Positions 58,401-64,000 of a DNA stretch of 64,000 bases are shown in pieces. Origin of the DNA: Polyangium sp. 6x1 (lineage in GTDB: Bacteria > Myxococcota_A > Polyangia > Polyangiales > Polyangiaceae); contig NZ_JARZHH010000011.1 of NCBI RefSeq assembly GCF_029946515.1, positions 124,001 to 188,000 on the forward strand. The letters are read 5' to 3'. Within the stretch, counting starts at the first letter, position 1; each line of letters opens with the position of its first letter. The position numbers were made by a program, and so were the translations under genes. The notes under the pieces were generated by a model. It had not been told where the DNA came from. It did not search any database and saw nothing but the letters and a program-made list of their open reading frames with translations.

Positions 58401-58939
58401 CACCGGACGGCAAAACGCTCGCCTCGGGCAGCGCCGACCATACCATCGGGCTCTGGGACCTCGCGACCGAAAAGGGCCGCGTGATCGACGCGAGCGGCAA
58501 TGGCGTCACCGAGATCGTGTTTTTCCCGGACGGCGCCACGTTCGCCTCGCTCGGCTCGGAGCCCTCGGTGCGCCTCTGGGAGACGGCCACGGGCAAACCC
58601 CGCGACATCCTGCGCGGGCACGGAAAGACCGTGGTGAGCATCTCCGTCTCCTCCGACGGAAAACGTATCGCGTCGGCGAGCCTCGACGGCAGCGTCCGCA
58701 TCTGGGACCTCACGAGCCACGAGGATCGGCCGCTCGCCGGGCACGCGGGCGGCATTGCGTCGATCGCGTTCTCGCCGGACGGCCGCGCGCTCGTCTCGAC
58801 GGGCCAGGACCGGACGGTGCGGCTCTGGGGCGACGACCTGCCCTCGGACGAGGCGGGCCTGCGGGTCTGGCTCGACGCGGCCACGAAGGACGTCGTGCAC
58901 CTGGACGATCGACCGGCTTCGCCCGAGCCCACGCGCTGA
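55451..58939 (+). CDS. Membrane Ser/Thr kinase with 16 WD40 repeats
   Basis: A GTG at 55451 begins a 1162-residue protein. Residues 50-345: Hanks kinase with Lys82 (AIKELL), HRDLKPAN (Asp175), the activation segment DWG in place of DFG, and GTPAYMPPEQ. A membrane helix near 360-380 (LLVGLVGVVALSVVGIL) is followed by a coiled coil rich in Gln, Ala and Glu. From about 470 to 1140 there are 16 WD40 repeats (VAFSPDGK, VRLWD), enough for two propellers. The propellers should be periplasmic if the kinase is cytoplasmic. This layout is typical of myxobacterial and planctomycete kinases; targets are unknown. Confidence 0.93.
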   Translation: MPANPPLDRPSIDELEISDAEIASFRDAPPPPPPAARPALTPASLPLVQRTAYAISGVFAEGGIGRIMKARDTRLDRTVAIKELLSTDAAEAERFVYEAIITARLQHPSIVPVHEAGRWPTGEPFYAMKLITGKPLGDVMNEAHTLEQRLALLPHLLAVADAMAYAHSQRIVHRDLKPANVLVGRFGETVVIDWGLAKDLNDAFAEPLSGRPRPPASEEKSVSRSANLTSVGAIMGTPAYMPPEQAMAKPVDERADVYAIGALMYRALSGVAPYDVPGGDVIDVALKVLEAPPVPLAERQKGIPEDLLAIVEKAMARDAAKRYPTAKELADDLRRFQMGQFVAAHTYSRGEIVRRFIKRRRTPLLVGLVGVVALSVVGILSLTRIIQERNRAQANEIEAQQQKAEAQAQRLEAQQKHAEATKRADELTISQARGLMERDPSQAIAWLKTLSPNSPRFPAARTLAADALARGIGKVFRAHNGGINAVAFAPDGRTIATASDDRTVRVWDVEAGTHKVLAGHGDEVWAAAFSPDGKLLATGGKDKSVRLWDLASGTSRILAGHEQWITSIRFSANGQWLTSQGFGDGVFLWNVAAGTGKRVAVNTGIELSRGAVFSRDGRMLVLVEKGKLVVWDLATDNSRSFSGQTSTCTSIAVSGDGLFVVTGGVDGSLRLWNTSKGALRTFPGHTKEVTALAFLPNGTAFVSGAKDRAVRFADLSNGATRLLGQYGGEVKTLAVSPDGSRVAAVGQDRNVVLWDVSNGQRRTLGGFQDWLGLHGVAFSPDGKRLAAAGFDQTMRVWELGTQIDRVVGEHEGAATTAAFLPDGKRVVSAADDGTVRLFDLASGAPQIVDRHSGKVSDLRVFPDGTAIASAGEDGAVRIASLAGEPPKVLRGHAGRVARIAIAPDGKHLASGGADKKVRLWDVATGQAEVLFEHEKPVETLAFSPDGAVLATGGADKTVRIYRFATKEAKTLGSYERPVRAVAFSPDGKTLASGSADHTIGLWDLATEKGRVIDASGNGVTEIVFFPDGATFASLGSEPSVRLWETATGKPRDILRGHGKTVVSISVSSDGKRIASASLDGSVRIWDLTSHEDRPLAGHAGGIASIAFSPDGRALVSTGQDRTVRLWGDDLPSDEAGLRVWLDAATKDVVHLDDRPASPEPTR

Positions 58940-58992
58940 CATCCTCCCCTTCCGCCTCGCCGCGGGAGCCCTAGCCTCATGGTGGGGGTTTC

Positions 58993-60375
58993 GTGGTGCA
59001 TCGCGCCTCGCTTCGACGTCGCGCCTGGGTCCTCGTGCTCGCTCTCTATGCCCTCTTGTTCGGCGCGTTCGCGCACGGGCAGCAGGAGGCGGCGCGGCCG
59101 ATCGTGTATGTCGCGCCCCTGCGCGGGGAGATCGACAATGGCCTCGCGCCTTACGTGCAGCGCGCCGTGCGACAGGCCGAGCAAGCCGGCGCCGCCGCGC
59201 TCGTCTTGCCGATCGATACCCTCGGCGGACGTGTGGACGCGGCGCTCGTCATTCGGGACGCATTGCTCGACGCGCGGATCCCCACGGTCGCATTCGTCGA
59301 TCCGCGGGCGATCTCCGCAGGCGCGCTCATCGCGCTCGCGGCCGAGGACATCGCGATGGCCCCGGGCGCGACGATCGGCGCCGCCGCGCCCGTCGTCGCC
59401 GGGCCCGAGGGGCGAGCGGAGCCCGCCGGGGAAAAGGCCACCTCGTTCGTACGCAAAGAGTTTCGCGCGACGGCCGAGGCGCGCGGCCGGCCTACGGCGA
59501 TCTTCGAGGCCATGGTCGACGCGGACGTGGAGATCCCGGGCGTCGTGGCCAAAGGAAAGCTGCTCACGCTGACGACCGAGGAGGCGCTCGCGCTCGGCGC
59601 CGCGAGCTATCGCGCCGAGACGCTCGACGACATCCTGGCGAAGCGAGGTTTGTCCGGCGCGGAGATTCGCACGCTCGCGCCGAACTGGGCAGAGAAGCTC
59701 GTGCGTTTTTCGACCTCGCCCCTCGTCAGCTCGCTCCTGCTCGGGTTCGGGCTCATGGGGCTGTTCGTAGAGATCCGCACGCCGGGGTTTGGCGCGCCAG
59801 GCATCGCCGGGCTCGTTTGCCTCGCGCTGTTCTTCTGGTCGCACGCGATCCTCGCGCTCGTGGGCTGGGAGGAGCTCGCGCTCGTGGGCGGCGGAATCGC
59901 GCTCCTCTTGCTCGAAATCTTCGTGATTCCAGGGTTTGGCCTGGCGGGCGTCCTCGGCGCGGCAGCCGTGCTCGCGGGGCTCGGGATGAGCTTCGTCGGC
60001 CCGGGCGTGACCCCGGCCGGCGCGGTCCATGCCGCGGCCGGGGTCTCCCTCGCGCTCGTGGTCACGCTCGTCGGGGCCGCGCTCCTTTTGCGGCTCCTGC
60101 CTCGATTGCCGTTCGGCCGAAGGCTCGTCCTCGAATCGGGGCCCCGCGAGCACGCGCTCCCCTTCGCGGCGTCGCCGCTCGACGCGATCTTGCCCGGCGA
60201 CCTCGGCAAGGCGGCCTCGCCGCTCAGGCCTTCGGGCATCGCGGAGATCACGGGCGCGCGGGTCGATGCGCTCTCCGAGGGGGAATACATCCCGGCCGGC
60301 GCGCCGCTCGAGGTGCTCCGCGTGGAGCGGAGCTACGTGGTCGTGCGGCGCGCCGCCGAGAAAGAAAATGGGTGA
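58993..60375 (+). CDS. nfeD: NfeD-family membrane serine protease
   Basis: The GTG at 58993 gives 460 residues: signal peptide, a ClpP/SppA-like protease domain (VLPIDTLGGRVDAALVIRDAL, catalytic Ser108 in ISAGAL, then a Lys further on), about five membrane helices, and a C-terminal OB fold (ARVDALSEGEYIPAGAPLEVLRVERSYVVV) typical of NfeD. It abuts floA without a gap (TGAATG). Long NfeD proteins occur with flotillin homologues and act in membrane protein quality control. Confidence 0.86.
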   Translation: MVHRASLRRRAWVLVLALYALLFGAFAHGQQEAARPIVYVAPLRGEIDNGLAPYVQRAVRQAEQAGAAALVLPIDTLGGRVDAALVIRDALLDARIPTVAFVDPRAISAGALIALAAEDIAMAPGATIGAAAPVVAGPEGRAEPAGEKATSFVRKEFRATAEARGRPTAIFEAMVDADVEIPGVVAKGKLLTLTTEEALALGAASYRAETLDDILAKRGLSGAEIRTLAPNWAEKLVRFSTSPLVSSLLLGFGLMGLFVEIRTPGFGAPGIAGLVCLALFFWSHAILALVGWEELALVGGGIALLLLEIFVIPGFGLAGVLGAAAVLAGLGMSFVGPGVTPAGAVHAAAGVSLALVVTLVGAALLLRLLPRLPFGRRLVLESGPREHALPFAASPLDAILPGDLGKAASPLRPSGIAEITGARVDALSEGEYIPAGAPLEVLRVERSYVVVRRAAEKENG

Positions 60376-61365
60376 ATGGCCATGTTCGGCGTGGAGCTCG
60401 GGATCATCGGGATCGTCGGCCTCGTGCTCGTGGGCCTCTTCGTCGTCCTTTATCTGATCCCGCTGCCGCTCTGGATCGCGGCGTGGGCTTCGGGGGCGTA
60501 CGTGGGGCTGTCGTCGCTCGTGGGCATGCGGTTTCGCCGTGTGCCGCCGGGCGTCATCGTGAACGGGCGGATCAGCGCGGTGAAGGCCGGGCTCGACGTG
60601 TCGACGAACGACCTCGAAGCGCATTACCTCGCGGGCGGCAACGTCACGCGCGTGGTCAATGCGCTGATCTCGGCCGACAAGGCGAACATCCACTTGCCGC
60701 TGAAGCGCGCCGCGGCGATCGACCTCGCCGGGCGGGACGTGCTCGACGCGGTCAAGATGTCCGTCTTGCCCAAGGTGATCGAGACGCCGCGGGTCGCCGC
60801 GGTGGCGAAGGACGGCATCCAGCTCATCGCGATCGCGCGCGTCACGGTGCGGGCGAACCTCGACCGGCTCGTCGGCGGCGCCGGGGAGGAGACGATCATC
60901 GCGCGCGTCGGCGAGGGAATGGTGAGCACGATCGGCTCGGCCGCGAATCACAAGGAGGTGCTGGAGAACCCCGATCACATCTCGAAAAACATCCTCGCGC
61001 GCGGGCTCGACGCGGGGACGGCGTTCGAGATCCTGTCGATCGACATCGCGGACGTGGACGTCGGCGCGAACATCGGGGCGAAGCTCCAGATCGACCAGGC
61101 GAACGCGGACAAACAGATCGCGCAGGCGAAAGCAGAGGAGCGCCGCGCGATGGCCGTGGCGCTGGAGCAGGAGATGCGCGCGCGGGTCGTGGAATCGGAG
61201 GCGGACGTGCCGCGCGCGATGGCCGAGGCGTTCCGGTCGGGCAACCTCGGCATCCTGGATTATTATCGAATGCGGAACATCGAAGCCGACACGGCCATGC
61301 GGCATTCGGTCGCGAACGACGTGCCGAGCGACGTGAGGCCGGCGATCGGGCAAGGGAGACGGTGA
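60376..61365 (+). CDS. floA: Flotillin-like protein FloA
   Basis: This 329-residue protein has two N-terminal hydrophobic helices, then an SPFH-like domain with FloA signatures: [35 protein letters not shown], the [25 protein letters not shown] stretch and a C-terminal coiled coil ([20 protein letters not shown]). FloA organises functional membrane domains. It is directly after the NfeD protease, the usual operon in Gram-positive and delta-proteobacteria. A GTG and ATG overlap at the start; the ATG at 60376 is used here. Confidence 0.92.
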   Translation: MAMFGVELGIIGIVGLVLVGLFVVLYLIPLPLWIAAWASGAYVGLSSLVGMRFRRVPPGVIVNGRISAVKAGLDVSTNDLEAHYLAGGNVTRVVNALISADKANIHLPLKRAAAIDLAGRDVLDAVKMSVLPKVIETPRVAAVAKDGIQLIAIARVTVRANLDRLVGGAGEETIIARVGEGMVSTIGSAANHKEVLENPDHISKNILARGLDAGTAFEILSIDIADVDVGANIGAKLQIDQANADKQIAQAKAEERRAMAVALEQEMRARVVESEADVPRAMAEAFRSGNLGILDYYRMRNIEADTAMRHSVANDVPSDVRPAIGQGRR

Positions 61366-61369
61366 AGCC

Positions 61370-61768
61370 GTGGAGGGGCTCGTCTCGCTGCTCGTGGTGC
61401 TCCTGTTCTTGATGATGCCGGTCGTGCCGGCGCTCCTCGAGCGGGCGACCCGCAAGGCGCGGGAGCGCGCCGCGCGGGAGGCCCGAGAGCGCCGAAAAGC
61501 GCTCGTTGGAATGAAGCCGACGATGACGTTTCCCGCGCCGCCGCGCCCCCTGCCCGATCCTCGCTCGCCGGTCGAATATCAATCGCTGGAGGAGATTCCC
61601 GCGCGCCCGCTCTCGCTCGAAGAGGCGCGCCCCGCGCTCCCGCATGCACCCGAAGCGGCCCCGGCCCGCCCACGACGCACGTCACGGGTTCTTCTCGAAA
61701 AACCCGGCGACGTGCGTCGCGCGATCTTGCTCGGGGCGCTGCTCGGTCGGCCGCGCGGCGCCGATTGA
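61370..61768 (+). CDS. Small membrane-anchored protein after floA
   Basis: A GTG at 61370, four bases after the floA stop, begins a 132-residue protein: one N-terminal membrane helix (LVSLLVVLLFLMMPVVPALL), a basic Arg-rich helix (RATRKARERAAREARERRKAL), then a Pro-rich tail. No family recognised. It is probably the third gene of the nfeD-floA operon. Its stop lies two bases from the stop of the convergent SIMPL gene. Confidence 0.62.
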   Translation: MEGLVSLLVVLLFLMMPVVPALLERATRKARERAAREARERRKALVGMKPTMTFPAPPRPLPDPRSPVEYQSLEEIPARPLSLEEARPALPHAPEAAPARPRRTSRVLLEKPGDVRRAILLGALLGRPRGAD

Positions 61769-61770
61769 AA

Positions 61771-62625
61771 TCACTCCGCCGGGGGCGGCGGGGGCGCCTT
61801 CTTGATGGCGAAGATGACCTCGATCGAGGTCGCGTACGTCACCTCGCCCATCGAGAGCGGCGGGCCGCCGCCAAATTTCGCCTCGGCCGACGCCATCATC
61901 GGCATCGGGCCGATCGGGCCGCGGCCGATGACCTCGCTCACGCTGATCACCGGCCCGAGCTCGACCCCCGAGAGCTTCGCCAGCGCCTCGGCCCGCGCCT
62001 TCGCGTCCGCGATCGCCTTCTCCCGCGCCGTCGCTTCGAGCGCCTTCGTCTCGTCGATCCCGAAGCTCACGTTCCACACGCTGTTCGCCCCGGCGTCGAC
62101 CGCCGCCTGCACGACGCGGCTCGCCTTCGACACGTCGCGGATCGTCACTTCCACGGTGTTGCTCACCCGGTATTTCACGGACGGCGGCGGCGGCGCCATG
62201 GGGGCGGCCGCCCCCGCCGTCGTGGCCGCGGCAGCCTTGCCGCCCTTCGGCGTGGGCGCGGGCTCCGGCATCGGCACGGCCATGGGCATGGGACCCTCGA
62301 AGGGCCGCTCGATCGAAATCGAGAAATTCGCCGTCTGGATGTCCTTCTCCTCGAGGCCGAGCTTCTTCAGCGCGTCGAGGATCGCCTTCATCCGCGCGCT
62401 CGTCTGGTTCATCGCCTCCTCGACCGTCGGGGCCGAGGCCTCGACGCCGAGGCTCGTCCGGGCGATGTCGGGTTTGCCCTGGGCCTCACCGTGGCCGACG
62501 ACCGTGATGTGACGGACCGCCTCCTGCGAGGCGCGCGCGCCCCCATGATGCGCGCTGCCGCAGCCGATGAGACCAAACGAGGCGGGGACGAGCAAGACGA
62601 ACGCGAGCACGGGACCGAAGCGCAT
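61771..62625 (-). CDS. SIMPL-domain (DUF541) lipoprotein
   Basis: This 284-residue protein has a lipobox (GLIGC) and a SIMPL domain: ITVVGHGEAQGKPDIARTSLGVE, TSARMKAILDALKKLGLEEKDIQTANFSI, VEVTIRDVSKASRVVQAAVDAGAN, and the C-terminal REKAIADAKARAEALAKLSGVELG. A Pro/Ala insert of about 40 residues interrupts the domain near 120-160. The fold (BP26/OMP28-like) forms envelope oligomers of unclear role. It is divergent from the kinase at the right edge. Confidence 0.83.
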   Translation of the reverse strand: MRFGPVLAFVLLVPASFGLIGCGSAHHGGARASQEAVRHITVVGHGEAQGKPDIARTSLGVEASAPTVEEAMNQTSARMKAILDALKKLGLEEKDIQTANFSISIERPFEGPMPMAVPMPEPAPTPKGGKAAAATTAGAAAPMAPPPPSVKYRVSNTVEVTIRDVSKASRVVQAAVDAGANSVWNVSFGIDETKALEATAREKAIADAKARAEALAKLSGVELGPVISVSEVIGRGPIGPMPMMASAEAKFGGGPPLSMGEVTYATSIEVIFAIKKAPPPPPAE

Positions 62626-62866
62626 ACGAAAAAGCCTCCTTACAAGCAGATAACGCCGAACGACCGCCCAACTTACAGGCGATCGCCCCGACTCTGGCAG
62701 ATGGCCCCGGTGGTGTCGAGTTCTCCCAGGGTTCCCGAGACCGCTCGATCCGATTGGAAGGGTTCATGCAACAGGGTTGAATCGTCCCCCTCGCGCGCAA
62801 TGTTCGTACCCGACGCGCACGGGGGCGTCGCCGAGCGGCGAAACACGAGCGCCGCGGAGCTCGACC

Positions 62867-64000
62867 ATGTTAGGGCGTACCAAACACCAGGAGCGAAGGC
62901 AGGACCCGCGCGCACGCGTCGACGGACGGGACGGCGAGTCCTGCAGGCGAGCGGGCTCGTCGAGGAGCGAGCCCGATTTCCGCGCGCTCTTCGAGTCCGC
63001 GCCCGAGTGCTACCTCGTCCTCGCCCCGGACTACACCATCGTCGCCGCCAGCGACGCTTTCCTGCGGACGAGGATGGTCTCCCGCGAGGCGACCGTCGGC
63101 CACAATCTGTTCGAGCTCTTCCCCGACAACCCGGACGATGAGAACGCCACGGGCTCGCGGAACCTGCGGGCCTCGCTCGAGCGTGTCTTCTCGACAGGGC
63201 TGCCCGACACGATGGCGGTACAGAAGTACGACATTCGCCTGCCCGAGTCGGAGGGCGGTGGCTTCACGGAGCGGTACTACAGCCCGACGAATACGCCGGT
63301 CATCGACGACAACGGGAAAACCACGCACGTCATTCACCGCGGCGAGGACGTGACGGAGTTCGTGCTCCTCAAGCAGCAGCGCGGCGAGCAATGCAAGATC
63401 GTCGAGGCAGAGCGGACGCGCGCGCACCAGATGGAGGACGAGCTCTACCACCGCGCGCAGGAGATCCAGGGCGCCAACGAGCGGCTCCGCGTCGCGAACG
63501 AGCAGCTCAGCCGATTGGACGAGCTGAAGACGCGCTTCTTCTCGAACGTGAGCCACGAGTTCCGCACGCCGCTCACGCTGATGCTCGGCCCGGTCGAGGA
63601 GCTGCTGCACGGCTCGCACGGGCCGCTGCTCGACGAGCAGCGGCGCGAAATCGAGGTCGTGCGGCGCAACGCGCGGCGCCTGCTCAAGCTCGTCAATACA
63701 TTGCTCGATTTCTCCCGGATCGAGGCGGCGCGCCTGCACGTGGCCTACGAGCCGACCGATCTCTCGGCCTGCACCGCGGAGCTCGCGAATACGTTCCGCT
63801 CGGTCGTCGAGCGCGCGGGGCTCCGGTTCCTCGTCGATTGCCCTCCGCTGCCGGAGCCCGTCTACGTCGACCGCGAGATGTGGGAGAAGATCGTCCTCAA
63901 CCTGATCTCGAACGCCTTCAAGTTCACGTTCGAGGGGTCGATTGAAGTGTCTCTGCGCTGGGCCGGCGATCGGGTGGACCTCGCGGTCCGCGACACGGGC
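62867..64000 (+). CDS. PAS-containing sensor histidine kinase, cut by the right edge
   Basis: Reading from the ATG at 62867 the frame stays open to the edge (378 codons). After a basic lead, residues 40-165 form a PAS domain ([31 protein letters not shown]), then a coiled coil of about 50 residues, then HisKA with [15 protein letters not shown] (His230) and the N box [10 protein letters not shown]. The sequence stops inside the G1 box at VRDTG. No membrane helix is visible so far, so it may be a soluble sensor. A receiver or output domain could follow outside the window. Confidence 0.88.
   Translation, partial: MLGRTKHQERRQDPRARVDGRDGESCRRAGSSRSEPDFRALFESAPECYLVLAPDYTIVAASDAFLRTRMVSREATVGHNLFELFPDNPDDENATGSRNLRASLERVFSTGLPDTMAVQKYDIRLPESEGGGFTERYYSPTNTPVIDDNGKTTHVIHRGEDVTEFVLLKQQRGEQCKIVEAERTRAHQMEDELYHRAQEIQGANERLRVANEQLSRLDELKTRFFSNVSHEFRTPLTLMLGPVEELLHGSHGPLLDEQRREIEVVRRNARRLLKLVNTLLDFSRIEAARLHVAYEPTDLSACTAELANTFRSVVERAGLRFLVDCPPLPEPVYVDREMWEKIVLNLISNAFKFTFEGSIEVSLRWAGDRVDLAVRDTG

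Overview
The window is very GC-rich, tightly packed and strongly codon-biased. Its gene types (many small Cys-rich lipoproteins, Ser/Thr kinases fused to WD40 or signalling domains, FHA proteins, an AddAB pair, a VWA/YfbK-type lipoprotein) suggest a chromosomal segment of a myxobacterium, most likely of the Polyangium/Sorangium type. That placement is inference from gene content. I see no prophage, insertion sequence, CRISPR array or rRNA.

Layout: 1-3.2 kb holds a leftward partial gene, a Lys/Ala-rich exported DUF882/M15-like protein, a lipoprotein and an HD hydrolase. 3.4-10.2 kb is AddA/AddB (DNA end processing). 10.3-14.4 kb is the RNA-repair locus: rtcB-rtcA (RNA ligase and RNA 3'-phosphate cyclase) facing away from rtcR, the sigma54 activator. 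14.4-17.2 kb holds a TauE/SafE permease, a beta-propeller-like lipoprotein and a HEAT-type protein. 17.4-22.3 kb is a urease operon (ureD, fused ureAB, ureC, ureF, ureG, no ureE). 22.4-22.9 kb is a gene-free stretch that I read as a noncoding RNA operon. 22.9-28.0 kb holds lipoprotein, GNAT, HdeD and intradiol dioxygenase genes and a two-component system. 28.1-30.7 kb is a second RNA element, then rsr (Ro60/TROVE) and an acidic partner gene. 30.7-41 kb holds Cys-rich, VWA and PLD lipoproteins, a Uup-type ABC-F protein and a kinase-receiver-cyclase fusion. 41-47 kb holds DUF362, tRNA-Leu, a DciA-like protein, two tandem FHA proteins, purD and the SRP RNA. 47-64 kb holds TerC, ppc, a sterol-desaturase-like hydroxylase, a 16-repeat WD40 kinase, NfeD-FloA, a SIMPL protein and a histidine kinase cut by the right edge.

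The most interesting content is a dispersed RNA-repair and Ro ribonucleoprotein system. Two RNAs (22432-22554 and 22700-22825) have tRNA-like acceptor, D and T arms, but the anticodon arm is replaced by a roughly 50-nt stem-loop, as in bacterial Y RNAs of the YrlA type. A second RNA type occurs twice, once between those two RNAs and once directly upstream of rsr. All four RNAs share the octamer GGCAGTGA. rtcBA, the RNA operon and the rsr unit are each preceded by a close match to the sigma54 -24/-12 element (YGGCACG-N4-YTGC type), with GG and GC exactly 10 nt apart. RtcR is a sigma54 activator encoded in the same window, so the three units probably form one damage-responsive regulon. Enterobacteria have a compact rsr-yrl-rtcBA operon; here the parts are spread over 20 kb around a urease operon and two-component genes, with two Y-like RNAs and an extra RNA family.
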